Positions 47,946 through 58,251 of a stretch of DNA of 64,000 nt are shown piece by piece (the stretch's first letter is position 1; every line of letters begins with the position of its first letter). Position numbers and translations under genes: made by a program. The notes under the pieces were generated by a model. It saw only the letters and a program-made list of their open reading frames with translations, ran no database searches and was not told where the DNA came from. Origin of the DNA: Flaccisagitta enflata (taxonomy: Eukaryota > Chaetognatha > Sagittoidea > Aphragmophora); NCBI GenBank assembly GCA_965153355.1, contig OZ231126.1, forward strand, positions 86,056,001-86,120,000, written 5' to 3'.

Positions 47946-50900
47946 ATGCGTGTTAGAATCATTGCAATTTCTGGATTGATATCAGTTGTTTTGGCGGCTG
48001 GGGTCACATCCAATTCAGCAATAAAAGGACCCAATTGTACTAAGGTAATGATTCTATGTATAAATATGAGGCTGATTTGTAGCAACCAAAATATCAAAAT
48101 GAAATAATCTAGGCAAAGTAGGCACTTACCTACAGTACAATGGGAGGAATGACGACCTAGACTGGAGGATAGTTTTTAGGTACCTTAATTTTGTTTGTAT
48201 CATAAAATATTTGAGATCTAGGGTAATTAAAGGTTGCTTTATTGAGTGAAAATATTTGTGTCTCTCAAACTTCAACTACTTGCGACTTGACCTCATCAAG
48301 ACTTCATTTTTCAAAGTTCTAACCTATCTCAATAGATCGAGTGGACAATTTTACATAGTTTTGAAAAAAAAATCAGCTCAATCGGTCTATTTTAACAGGT
48401 TTTATGGCTATTTTAAGTTTTGCCCAAAAATTGATTTGCATAACTTTTCTTTATTAAATATAGCTGAAAACCTGTAATAATGGTCCAATTGAGCTGATCT
48501 TTTTTCAAAATAATATAGAATTTTTTGCCCAATCTAATGAAAATGGTTAAAACCATGAAAAATGAAGTCTTGATGAGGCCAAGTCACAAGTTGAGGTTTA
48601 AGAGACGCAAATGCATTCAATCAATAGAGCAACCTTTAATTAGCTTAGATCTCATGATATAAATGATATTAAGATACCTAAAATCTATCCTCCAGTCTAG
48701 GTCGTCATTGCTCCCATTGTACTGTAGGCATACATCAGAGACAAGTGAACGTGACCAACTGACTCACTCACCAATTGATGAATGGATGGACCAATTTTTC
48801 GTTTCGTTTTAACCAACAGAAAGAATTTAGATACCTGAATCTTAATTTTTAACCAGTGATGTCAGCTACAGGTTGATTGGCTGTATTTTGTAACTGTATT
48901 GCTACTATTGCTATTATTAACTATTGCTACTATTAACAATGAAGGCTTCGCTTATTCATAAGATTTACGAATTGTTCCACCCCCGAAATAAAATAAGATT
49001 TAACAAAAAAGCCATTAAGGCTGAATTTTTCTATCATGCATCACTCTGACAATAAGCTTTTTATAAAGTTAACTTGGAATACTATGTGAATTAAAAAAAA
49101 AGACTCACCTTGGTTTAAGTTGATGAAAAATGCATATAAAATTTTCTGAACTTTTTAAAGACGAAATTGGAAGTGGACGGGAAAGATTCTTTCACGCCCA
49201 AAGCGCTACTTCCCGCCGCCGAGCAGCGGCTGATACGCCCCGGAATTGTCCGCCCCCTTACCGCCGCCGACGATGACGTTGATGCTGACGAATTGGACGC
49301 GAGTTTGATGGACACACTCGACGCTTAAATGCAATTTCTCGCAATTTCTCCTCCTCAGCCATCCTCGCTATTTTACTAAATATTAGTCTCTTTGATTCGT
49401 CACGGCATTAGTCAAAATTGATTTCATGGGTATTTCACGTCCATTTCATATTCAACCCATTGTAGTCTAACTGATTATTACTCGGCGATAGTCCTTCATG
49501 ATTTTCTCGTCCTAATAATATTTATCTGGCTGTGATGCAATTTCTTGTCTATTCCTCTGACGACAAATGTCTTTTATTATAAGAAGATGCTTATGCATTT
49601 TCGTATTTATGCCTCTTCTTCGACGTCTTTTATCCTTTTAAACATGACTCTTTGATCTCTCGTTTTTATTAATGGAAAGTGCTTTTACTCATACTCCGTC
49701 ATGTGATCTTTTTCTTTCCATATCCGCATTCTTGTGAAAAAAACAAAACAAAACAATGTAATCCAACAAAACCTGGGGCGGCGCGGCATGACGCAAATGG
49801 ATGACGTTTGAGGAAAAAACAAAGTAAATCCTAAAATCGTTTGTGGAAAATAACTCAACAAACTACAGTAAAAAAGCGGCAATGAGTGATTCAGAAGCGG
49901 ACACTAACGCTCAAATTGCAATCGCTTCACACGGTGCGCCAAAGCCCATCGCAAAGGTTTCAACTTGGAAAAGGTTTCAACTTGGAGACAATTTCATTGA
50001 ATATTCATATCTTCACCAAGGTAAACGCTACCTGAATCTCTGCAGAATACAGTGTTGATCCAATCTTGCTTTCTTAAACAATCACCTATCACCAATCTTG
50101 CTTCCTTAACCAATTTTCGCATTATAGAATTCCTTCTTTTGTTCCCACTCATCCTCCGTTAATAAGGTGTCTCACTTTCCCCAGTTATGTCTTGCCTTCT
50201 AATCCTTTTCTCTCTTTTTTCTTTTTCTTTCATATAATGACGGATAATGTAGAAAATATAGAAGATGTACTAAAAAACCCATTAAAAGACCTCAGAAACA
50301 TTCTCAACAATCCCACTGATAGCGAAATCAGTGAAGAGATTGATTATGAATTAAATGACTGCCAATATCTTACAGAATCTGAATTTCTTGAATATCTCTC
50401 TTTGTATAAGATCTCAAATCATACTCATTTGAAAATAATTTCGCTAAATATTGCAAATGTTTTAGCAAAATTAAATAGTTTAAAACTGTTTGTTGAAAAT
50501 ATATCTAATGAAGCAAATAAACCAAATATCATTGCTCTCTCTGAAACTCATCTGAATGAAAAGATGAATCATGGTTACTCAACCATAGATATCCAGAACC
50601 TCCTACCTGGCTATAAATTTTTCCACGAGGACAGGAAAAATAGAAAAATAAGAAAGGTGGAGGAGTTGGTTTTTTCATAGAGGAAAATCTGGCTGTGAAT
50701 GTTGAAATCCTACATCAGGGTATCTTTATTGATGAAATATTTGAAGGATTAATAATCAAAGTCCCCAATGTGCACTTTAGCACTGGGAGGAAAAATTTGA
50801 TCATTCTCAATGTATACCGCCAACCTGGCGATAATTACAATAAAACTTTTCTAGAGTCAATGAATAAATGCCTTGAAGACATTGATAAAAAATCAAATGA

Positions 50901-53900
50901 ACTTATTGTACTGGGTGACATGAACCTTGACCTGCTTAAATATCAAACTCACTCTATGACATCAGATTATCTTGACCAAATGGTGGCCCATGGTTTGATG
51001 CCCGGCATAACTAGACCAACCAGGATAAAACATTCTAGTGCAACTCTAATAGACCATATCTTTTACAAAAATGACAATTTTGGCTTTGGAATCCTGGCCA
51101 CTGAGCTAGCTGGCTCGCATGGCTACACTGACCATTTCCCAGTTTTCTGTACAATCAAACTACATGAGACAGACAAACAAACTAAGACAAAAACAACAAC
51201 AATAAGGTATTTCACTAAAAATGGAAACTTACAGCGCCAAGAGGCATTAAAAAAAGAAAAATGGGAAGAAGTCATGAAAGAAACTGATCCAAATATAGCA
51301 TTTGAAACCTTTTTGGCTATATATAATAAGCATTATTCAAATTCTATTACTACTAAAACCTTCCATAACAATGGAAACAGACTCCCCAAAAATGCATGGA
51401 TGACCGCAGAAATTCTACACAAGATTAGAAAAAGGGACCGTCTGGCCAAATGAAAAAGCCGCAGTCTTGATTATAAAAAACTTAGAAATGAAATTGTAGG
51501 GGATTGTCGTAAAGAAAGCTGAGAAAAATTATATTGATTGTAAGATCAAAGAAAACATCCATAACACAAAAGAGCATTGGAAAATACTAAAAAGAATCAT
51601 GTGTAAAACTAATAATAAATCAGATCTACCCTTGGCCTTTAAACATAATGACACATGGCTCAAAAATGTCAAAGATAGTGCAACATTTATGAATAAATTC
51701 TATGCTACTGTTGGGCCTACAACAAATCAGAGTGTTGGCAAATCGAATGTATCTGCTGAAAATTTTATGCTTAAAAACAGTCAAAAGAACAAAGATTCAA
51801 TTGCTACAACGAACTTTATAAAAGCGGATGTTATTGAAGCCTGCAAGCAGCTCAATGCCAAAAAAAGTTGTGATGCTTATGGTTTATCTCAAGCAGTAGT
51901 TTTGAGCGATGGAGGTATCCTTGCACCTGTACTCACTCACTTAGCAAATTGCTCTATGAATGCAGGAAATTTTCCAGAAAACATGAAAATTGCAAGAGTT
52001 ATACCAATCTATAAAGGCAAAGGGGAAAAATATTTATTCACTAACTACAGGCCAATTTCTCTGCTACCAGTTTTTTCCAAAATTCTTGAAAAAATGATAT
52101 ACAGTAAATTATTTGATTTTTTGGTGCGATACCAAATCTTGTTCAAATCCCAGTATGGGTTTAGGAAAGGACGCAATACTACCCATGCAACAGTTGACTT
52201 TTTGCAAACTGTTGAAAGAGCATTACATGATCAAGAATATGCCATTGGAATATTCTGTGATCTAAGTAAGGCCTTTGACACGCTAGATCATGATATCCTA
52301 TTAAAAGAATTAGATCACTATGGAATAAGAGGGAAGTGGCATGCATGGATAAAGTCCTATCTATCTAATCGTAAACAGTATGTGGACATGAATGGAACTT
52401 TGAGCAACACTGAAGCTATTACTGTAGGTGTCCCCCAAGGAAGTATTCTTGGCCCCTTGCTATTCCTCATCTATATCAATGATCTACCAGCTTCACTGGA
52501 GCAGCTTATCCCGGTTATGTTTGCTGATGACACTAACTTAATCATTAAAGGAAAAAATCTTACCGAATTAACGTCTGCTATAAATCAGGACCTCAAATCC
52601 TTGAATGATTTTTTTAAAGCTAATAAACTTAAGCTAAATGTAAATAAAACAAAAATGGTTTGTTTTAGAAAAAAAGGTCAAAATTTTGAAAAAGAGGATC
52701 TTAAAATAGTCCTGGATGAAATTCCTCTTGATTGCGAAGATCAAGCAACATTCTTAGGCATCTGCCTAGATAGCCATTTGTCATGGGATATACATTGCAA
52801 TAATGTTGCATTAAAAATGGCTAAAAACTCAGGAATATTAAATAGAGTAAAAAATTACCTACCTTCATCTTCTCTGACAATTCTGTACAACTCTCTTATT
52901 TCTTCTCACTTTTCTTATGGTTTAGAAGTCTGGGGTGCTTGTAAAACAAAAAATCTCAAAAGACTTCAAACTATCCAAAAAAAGTCCATAAGAGCTATTA
53001 CAAAGGCTCCTTGGTTTTCTCATTCAGAACCTCGTATGAAAAATCTAAAACTCTTAAAAATTGAGGATCAATATTATCTCCAATGTGCAAGTTTGATTTT
53101 TGACATGATTAAAGGATTTGCTCCTGATGTCCTTTCTCTGCTACAAGAACAAAACGAAAATAGTATCAAAATAACAAGATCTGCAAGTAATAGGCCACAA
53201 AATTTGCGACTCCCAGCCTATAACTCAATTAAGCTGAAAAACAGTTTTCAAAATATAGTGCCCGACTTGTGGAACACCCTACCTGAAAATCTCCAAAGTG
53301 CGACTACTAGGAAGTCGTTTAAAATATCTTTGAAGAAAAATATGTTAGATCAGTATGGAGATAAAACTGAATGCTCCAACCCTCGATGCTCCGATACTAG
53401 ATTTCATGTTTAACCCTCTCATAACCATACCTCTGTCACTCTGCATCTTTTTTCTCTCTGATGTCAAGCACTTTACTTCCGGTATATCTTCTTCCTTTGC
53501 CCTCTCAGCTCATCTCTCATTCTCATCCCTTCTGCCCAATGATATTAAGCAATAACTACTCGTTAATTCCACACAATTTTCTAAGTCAGCCTCCCTAACT
53601 CGCAACTATTCTTGTAAAATTCAGTCTTTCTCTGTCCTCTCCGTCATAACTATCTCACCACTTGTAACTTTCTTCCTCTCTTCCTCTCTTTCTTTTTCCT
53701 TTTCTGTCCTTTGGTCTATCCCTATTATGCTCTTCTGATTCATTTGCCTATTGATTTCACAAAATGTTCTGTAAAGCGTCTTAGATCAAATCGCATGCCT
53801 GCCTGATCACTTGTTTGAAACGGCAGTTTGCGTACGTTAGCTAACTGCGGCTAACGGAAAAGCTCGGACCGTATGGTCCAGCATATGGTTACCACTTGGG

Positions 53901-55917
53901 GTAACTGCTCAACCCTACGGGGTCCAACGCGCATGGTTGCCGCCCAGGGCAACTGCTCAACCTTCGGGTCCTTTTTTTCAAGCTGATAAATGAAATTGTA
54001 TGGTCCAGCATATGGTTACCATTTGGGGTAACTGCTCAACCCTACGGGGTCAAACGCGCATGGTTGCCGCCTAGGGCAACTGCTCAACCTTCGGGTCCTT
54101 TTTTTTCAAGCTGATAAATGAAAACATCACTTTAATCATCACCCTCACTTTCGTTTATTTCTATTGTGATCATCACCATTGTCACTTCTATCATTCGTTC
54201 ATCTCTCTTTTGTTTGTTTCTACCGTAATCATCATTTACTAAAAACCACAAACATTTTTCATTTCAGCTGAATAATTCATTTTCAAACTGTACTCAGTGA
54301 TTGTTTATTTGGTGTGGGAAGAGAGGCGTGTGTCTGGGTGCCAGGTGGGGGGGGGGAGAGTAGGTGCGCACGTTACTACCTGTTGTGGCTAACTCAGCTT
54401 CTTTGGGGTGTCAGTGCTGGCTTGACCCTCCTGTTCGCTTGTCTGCCATGGCTGGTAATAAAGCCATCCCTCACTTCCCATACCTGACGATAGTAATCCT
54501 GTTGCCTATAACATGAACCATGATTTTCTCTATTTCTAGATTCCATCGTCTGCCTGGCAGGACCCTAAAGAACCAAAAGTATCAACGGAAACGGGAATGG
54601 GAAAAACGGCTTCTCCACAATGCTCCGCCACAGGCGCCAACAGACGCGGAGATTTTAGAGTGCTTTTGATCAACTTCGCAATCCTCTACCTCAGCCGCTT
54701 CCAAGAAATCTTCAACCCTCAACAGACTTCCAAGAAATCTTCAACCCTCAACAGACTTTCACGATCTCATCCAGTCCCGTCGCAGACGTTCTTTAAAAAA
54801 ACAAAAACAAAAACAATCACACCCATCGATCTGAAAGCCGCCACGCTTAGTTCTCAAGAAGCAAGAGAAAACCGCTCACCACACTTCCCATTCCCCCTCT
54901 CGACGCCCCCTTTGGCACGCGCCCCTTATCCACACAGCTTGACACAAGGAAATTTAACTACGACACCACAACGTGATCTTACAAACTCTGGTCTTTCAAG
55001 TACAAGCCTTCTGACCAAAATAGCCGTAATTAGCTCTCTCTTTTATCCCATGCATCTTTGCTGTATCAAATTGACTGTTTTATTAAAATCTTATGTCGGT
55101 ACTTGGGCTTAGGTTTAGTCCACTCCATGTTATCATTCGTTACTGTGTTTATTAACCTGTTTATGGAGAAAATTACATGTTGATAAAGACAAAGTGATTG
55201 TAAAGATTTTGTAAAAATCTTTCATTCTAGACCAATTCCAGGTCTGTATCTCAAACCGTTGAAGAGATACAGCCTTTTAAAGAGAAACACCATTTTTTTA
55301 AAAAGCTTCTTTTTTCAAAAGGACTGCAAAAGCAAAAATGGTCCTTCAAACTAATGCCATTTAAAAAAACAAGGCCAGATACACGGCAATCCAGTCGCGG
55401 ACGGTTGGGCAGGAGCAGTAACGCAAAAACCGCTCGGAATTCAAAAATGTGATGGACCAACCGACAGACCTACCAACAGACCAACACGGCAAGGTGTAGA
55501 GTCATGTGTCCGCGACTAAAAAGAGATAGAAATACCAGATGGCGCCAAATGAAAGATTTTTTGGAGGGCTTTCTAATTCAGTTTTGTTGAGTTCTAACAG
55601 CCTAATCAACCATTTAAAAGTGCGTCTTTTTTTCAATTTGTATAGTAAATAGGAAATTAACTATCACTGCGTTCTGCCTCTCAAGACTTAAGCATTCACA
55701 ACTTTTTCATTTGTTACAGCCCTGCTCAGACCCTGATGATATTGCTGCTCCTCACTGCAACCACACAACAAAATTTGAGCCCGAATACGATGAATGTGGT
55801 TGTCTCAAATCATACAAATGCTGCCCAGCAGTTTGCCCGATAGTTAAGGAAAGTTGCAAGACAGGTAAGCCCTGTTACAAATGCTGCCTAACATTTCAAA
55901 ATCTAATACTGTATTAA
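47946..55917 (+). CDS. Secreted small cysteine-rich protein (two coding exons)
   Basis: Exon 47946-48044 (ATG, phase-0 donor AAG|GTAATG) encodes a signal peptide, MRVRIIAISGLISVVLAAG, then a short linker ending GPNCTK. Exon 55720-55917 (acceptor 'tttgttacag', phase 0) continues PCSDPDDIAAPHCNH, ECGCLKSYKCCPAVCP, then CKTGKPCYKCC and a TAA. The 98-residue product has 12 cysteines in its ~75-residue mature part, including CxC and two CC pairs, so a compact disulphide-bonded extracellular protein is likely. The family is not recognised. A consensus donor (CAG|GTAAGC, 55862-55869) inside exon two allows an alternative splice to unknown downstream sequence, but reading through keeps the cysteine pattern. 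The 7.7-kb intron carries a fold-back, a broken LINE and a HINE-like element. Confidence 0.6.
48129..48728 (+). mobile_element. ~600-bp fold-back element in the intron
   Basis: Ends CCTACAGTACAATGGGAG and its inverse; arms of roughly 250-290 bases pair with scattered mismatches ('gacgacctagactggagg' against 'cctccagtctaggtcgtc', 'cttgacctcatcaagactt' against its inverse). The centre includes 'aaatcagctcaatcggtc' and its inverse. No target duplication is obvious and there is no ORF. Confidence 0.7.
49161..49328 (+). CDS. Candidate terminal exon, unrecognised
   Basis: Acceptor 'aactttttaaag' at 49149-49160, then a 55-codon phase-0 frame (TKLEVDGKDSFTPKALLPA ... RPGIVRPLTAADDD ... ASLMDTLDA) and TAA. 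GC-rich third positions differ from the AT-rich surroundings, and the acidic C-terminus looks like a real protein end. It lies inside the intron of the secreted gene in a compatible phase, so it is either an alternative last exon or the end of another gene. No family is recognised. Confidence 0.4.
   Translation, partial: TKLEVDGKDSFTPKALLPAAEQRLIRPGIVRPLTAADDDVDADELDASLMDTLDA
49882..50020 (+). CDS. Candidate first exon or LINE leader ORF, unrecognised
   Basis: ATG with a frame MSDSEADTNAQIAIASHG ... IEYSYLHQ, ending at a good donor (CACCAAG|GTAAAC). It contains a small direct repeat, 'ggtttcaacttgga'. It lies 217 bases before the LINE ORF and could belong to its 5' region or be a host exon. 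Evidence is weak. Confidence 0.25.
50237..53413 (+). pseudogene. Broken non-LTR retrotransposon (AP endonuclease + reverse transcriptase)
   Basis: The first part (50237-50680) begins MTDNVENIEDVL and enters an apurinic-type endonuclease (IIALSETHLN). A frameshift near 50655 moves the homologous frame to 50695-51453, which has LIILNVYRQPGDN, LGDMNLDLLKY, LIDHIF and GYTDHFPVF. A TGA at 51451 and further shifts up to ~51600 interrupt it. The third part (51599-53413, 604 residues) is a full reverse transcriptase: YRPISLLPVFSKILEK, GIFCDLSKAFDTLDH, GVPQGSILGPLLFLIYIND and the catalytic FADD, then a C-terminal region with EVWGACKTKNLKRLQ. The architecture is that of jockey/CR1-type LINEs. It can no longer make the complete protein. 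It sits in the sense orientation in the secreted-gene intron. Confidence 0.85.
53414..54124 (+). repeat. LINE 3' region with two 127-bp tandem units
   Basis: The untranslated tail ends in units 53871-53997 and 53998-54124, each containing 'catatggttaccacttggg', 'gtaactgctcaaccctacgg', a second internal half-copy ('catggttgccgcccaggg', 'aactgctcaaccttcggg'), a T run and 'caagctgataaatgaaa'. Duplicated 3' ends are common in non-LTR elements; this could equally be a separate short repeat. Confidence 0.7.
54540..54669 (+). CDS. Candidate exon, unrecognised
   Basis: Acceptor 'ctctatttctag', then a phase-2 frame beginning FHRLPGRTLKNQKYQRKREW and ending PTDAEILECF with TGA at 54667-54669. It is a basic, Gln/Lys/Arg-rich sequence with no family match. 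An overlapping longer frame (54597-55112) is less protein-like. A 29-bp direct repeat follows (54700-54760). No partner exon is identified. Confidence 0.25.
55368..55520 (-). mobile_element. HINE/DINE-like element, type B, in the secreted-gene intron
   Basis: Minus strand: AGTCGCGGACACATGACT (arm mutated), CTACACCTTGCC, GTTGGTCTGTTGG tract, GTCCGCGACTGGATTGCC, GTGTATCTGGCCTTGTT. It ends ~200 bases before exon two. Confidence 0.65.
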
Positions 55918-56164
55918 CATCTTTCGCACAATTATTGATAAACGAACCTGAGGCTACCATATTCTAACTAAAGTATTTGGAAATAAATAGATTTTACCTT
56001 TAGCTAAAGCATGAAAAGTGCTTCATTTTGCTCATGAATTTTATTTAAATTGATACAGGTTAAGTCAAGTTATGCAAAAAAATGTGACAGCCTCTCAAAA
56101 GAAAACAGCTACAAAATTATCAAAAAATACCCTATCATCTTCAAAAGCAAATCATTTCTGAATG

Positions 56165-56480
56165 AATACAGTTAGGGACATGCAAATTGCGCCCTCATCG
56201 TTTCCTTCTTCCTCATCGTTTCCTTCTTCCTCATCATCGTTTCCTTCTTCCTCATCATCGTTTCCTTCATCCTCATCATCGTTTCCTACTTCCTCATCAT
56301 AGTTTCCTACTTCCTCATCATCGTTTCCTTCTTCCTCATCATCGTTTCCTTCTTCCTCATCATTTCCCTTCTTTTCTTTCCTCCACAAAATCGAGTCTAT
56401 CTCCCAAATTGCCACGGTTGGCTTCTTCCTCCTCATCATAGTTTCCTTCTTCCTCATTACCTCCTCACTCACCTTCTTCT
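56165..56480 (+). repeat. 21-bp tandem repeat (CCTCATCATCGTTTCCTTCTT)
   Basis: About ten units. The minus strand reads as an Asp/Glu/Gly/Asn-rich ORF, judged an artefact of the repeat because it lies between eIF4B exons without usable splice sites. Confidence 0.85.
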
Positions 56481-56584
56481 GAATGGTCGAAATTAGGCTC
56501 TTCAGAGCACGGCAATAATGGCGTGCCGCTTCGGTTCGACTGCAATTACCTCATTATTCATGAAGAGCTTGTTTGTTGACTCAC

Positions 56585-57771
56585 CTCGTTATTCATAGAG
56601 AGGGCGTCGATGAGCTCGTCTCTCGTGGCAAACTCGGCGTAGCCGAATCCTTTCATCCGCGAAGAGTCGGCGTCTTTCGGCAGACGAACGTTTTTGACGG
56701 TCAACTTGGAGAAAAACTTCTTGATGTCCTCCTCGGAGACTTCGTAAGGAAGATTCCCCACGTAGGCCGTGTAAGGAGGGTTCTTCGGGACTCGCTCTTC
56801 GTCCACGTCAGCGCCTATGATAAATCACGAGGAAATGGTTATGTTTACAGATTCAATGATAATACAATGAGAGGGGCAGCGAAATCGCTAGCACCCCTAC
56901 CCACAGCTAAGATGGGTAATGTCACAAAGACGACTAAGGAGGCAGCTGGAAGCTTATCCCGAAACAATTCCCGCCATCGAGGTTTTAGGCCGAAAGCCTC
57001 ACAAGTCTTTTCATGACAAAGCAACAGGTTTAAAATTTGTTTGCAGTCAAATTGTGCCATACCTCTGGCCGCCCTTGGAGCCGAGGGCAAATTTTTACGG
57101 TCGATGACGATTTTAGGCGCTCCGTAGTCGTAATCGGAACTTCCGATGTCGACATTTTCCATCTCCGACGCCCAGTCGGCCACGACGACCTGTTGGACCT
57201 CATCGCCGAGGAAGTCGTTGAGGCTAAGGGTGGTACCCTTAGTCTTTTTACCTTTTTTACCTGCGGGATAATAAAAGAAGGCGACGGGGAGGGGTCAAAT
57301 GGGGTGGGGCGCCAAGAGAAGGGGGAGGAAGATAAAGAGAACAAGGAAGAAAGAAACAAAGAGGGAATTTGTTCGGAATTAGTGGATAATAAAGGTGCTT
57401 CCACACATCGGAAGACTGAATATTGGCAACGAGATAATATTCCGATTCTTTATTGTCGAAAAAAAAGTAAATGACAAGAAAAAACCATGTTTCAGATTTG
57501 TAAATCAAGCTCTTTGATTGAAACAGAGAAGAGTGGACAACAAAGAAATTTGCGGTAAAAACCTGGAAATCGATTCAAGTTAAATATCGATAAAAGAGAC
57601 CATTGAAAGGTCGGGACCGAGATCTCGCGAGAACTAGCAGTGCGAGAACTAGCAACACAAGGTCGTTGAAAAGAGAAGCTACGTAAAACTCACAAATTGA
57701 AGTGACAACACTCAGGAAAATAGTATTATTCAAGAGAAATTATCAAAACGCAACTCACCTGAAGAAGCCAT
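56585..57771 (-). CDS. EIF4B: Translation initiation factor eIF4B, first three coding exons (partial)
   Basis: Exons 57771-57759 (MASSG, donor CAG|GTGAGT), 57260-57063 and 56814-56585, in phases 1, 1 and 0. The joined product starts MASSGKKGKKTKG, carries the conserved TTLSLNDFLGDE and RKNLPSAPRAARG stretches of animal eIF4B, then an RRM (PPYTAYVGNLPYEV, with RNP1-like KGFGYAEF) that ends NNE at a GTGAGT donor. eIF4B stimulates the eIF4A helicase during ribosome recruitment to mRNA in the cytoplasm. The rest (end of the RRM, DRYG and Arg-rich regions) is not found in the ~2 kb to the left, so the next intron is long and probably spans at least part of the oppositely oriented secreted-protein gene. 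Upstream it faces LZTFL1. Confidence 0.85.
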
Positions 57772-58251
57772 ATTTTAGTAAACAAGCATGGTCTCACAGT
57801 CGATAGCGTTCGGAGAGATCGCACTGAGAAGTCGACATGTTACTGCGCCAATCCGTGCAAAAGAAGCGAGAACCGACTCATCCTTTCCCCTTAGAATACG
57901 AGCGACCTATTCATCATTATTTCAGTAATAAGGAACGTGACATAAGTAGTATTACTACGACATTTATCAACCTAAAGACGACTCAAACAAAAGACCAACG
58001 CGCGTAAGGTCGAAGAGATCATGTTCAACAGACTGCTGCGGGTTACCATGGATATGATGAAAATTCCAAGGGATGAGGTTTGCCCTGATATGATAGATCA
58101 TATGTATTTACTACGCTACAAATACGCACAATACTGCGACGAAGGTCTACATGAGTTCAGTAGTCATTTGATACTGGAAAAAGAAGTTGGCGATAACGAA
58201 ATCTAAATTAGCAGTGGCGAAAGACAAAAACAGACCTAAAAAGATTTCAGA
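57772..58251. promoter_or_regulatory. Divergent eIF4B/LZTFL1 promoter interval
   Basis: About 480 bases separate the two start codons. It holds GCCAAT (57847-57852) and several CG dinucleotides, with no TATA box at a suitable distance. A plus-strand ORF at 58021-58206 (MFNRLLRVTMDMMKI...) lies in what would be the LZTFL1 leader; I do not recognise it. Confidence 0.4.

Noticed and set aside
53871-54124. Possible tRNA-derived SINE (GGTTACC...GGGGTCCAA strings)
   Set aside because: No A-box/B-box spacing or cloverleaf could be drawn; the unit is better explained as a duplicated LINE tail.
54597-55112. 171-residue ORF
   Set aside because: Composition is Ser/Thr/Pro-rich with no domain; it overlaps the better exon-like frame at 54540-54669 and a direct repeat.
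56152-56472. Acidic minus-strand ORF between eIF4B and the secreted gene
   Set aside because: Entirely 21-bp repeat DNA; no splice sites joining it to eIF4B and no eIF4B-like residues.
58021-58206. 61-codon plus-strand ORF MFNRLLRVTMDMMKI... near the LZTFL1 start
   Set aside because: No family recognised, stop before any donor, and it lies in the presumed LZTFL1 leader; kept only as a note in the promoter entry.
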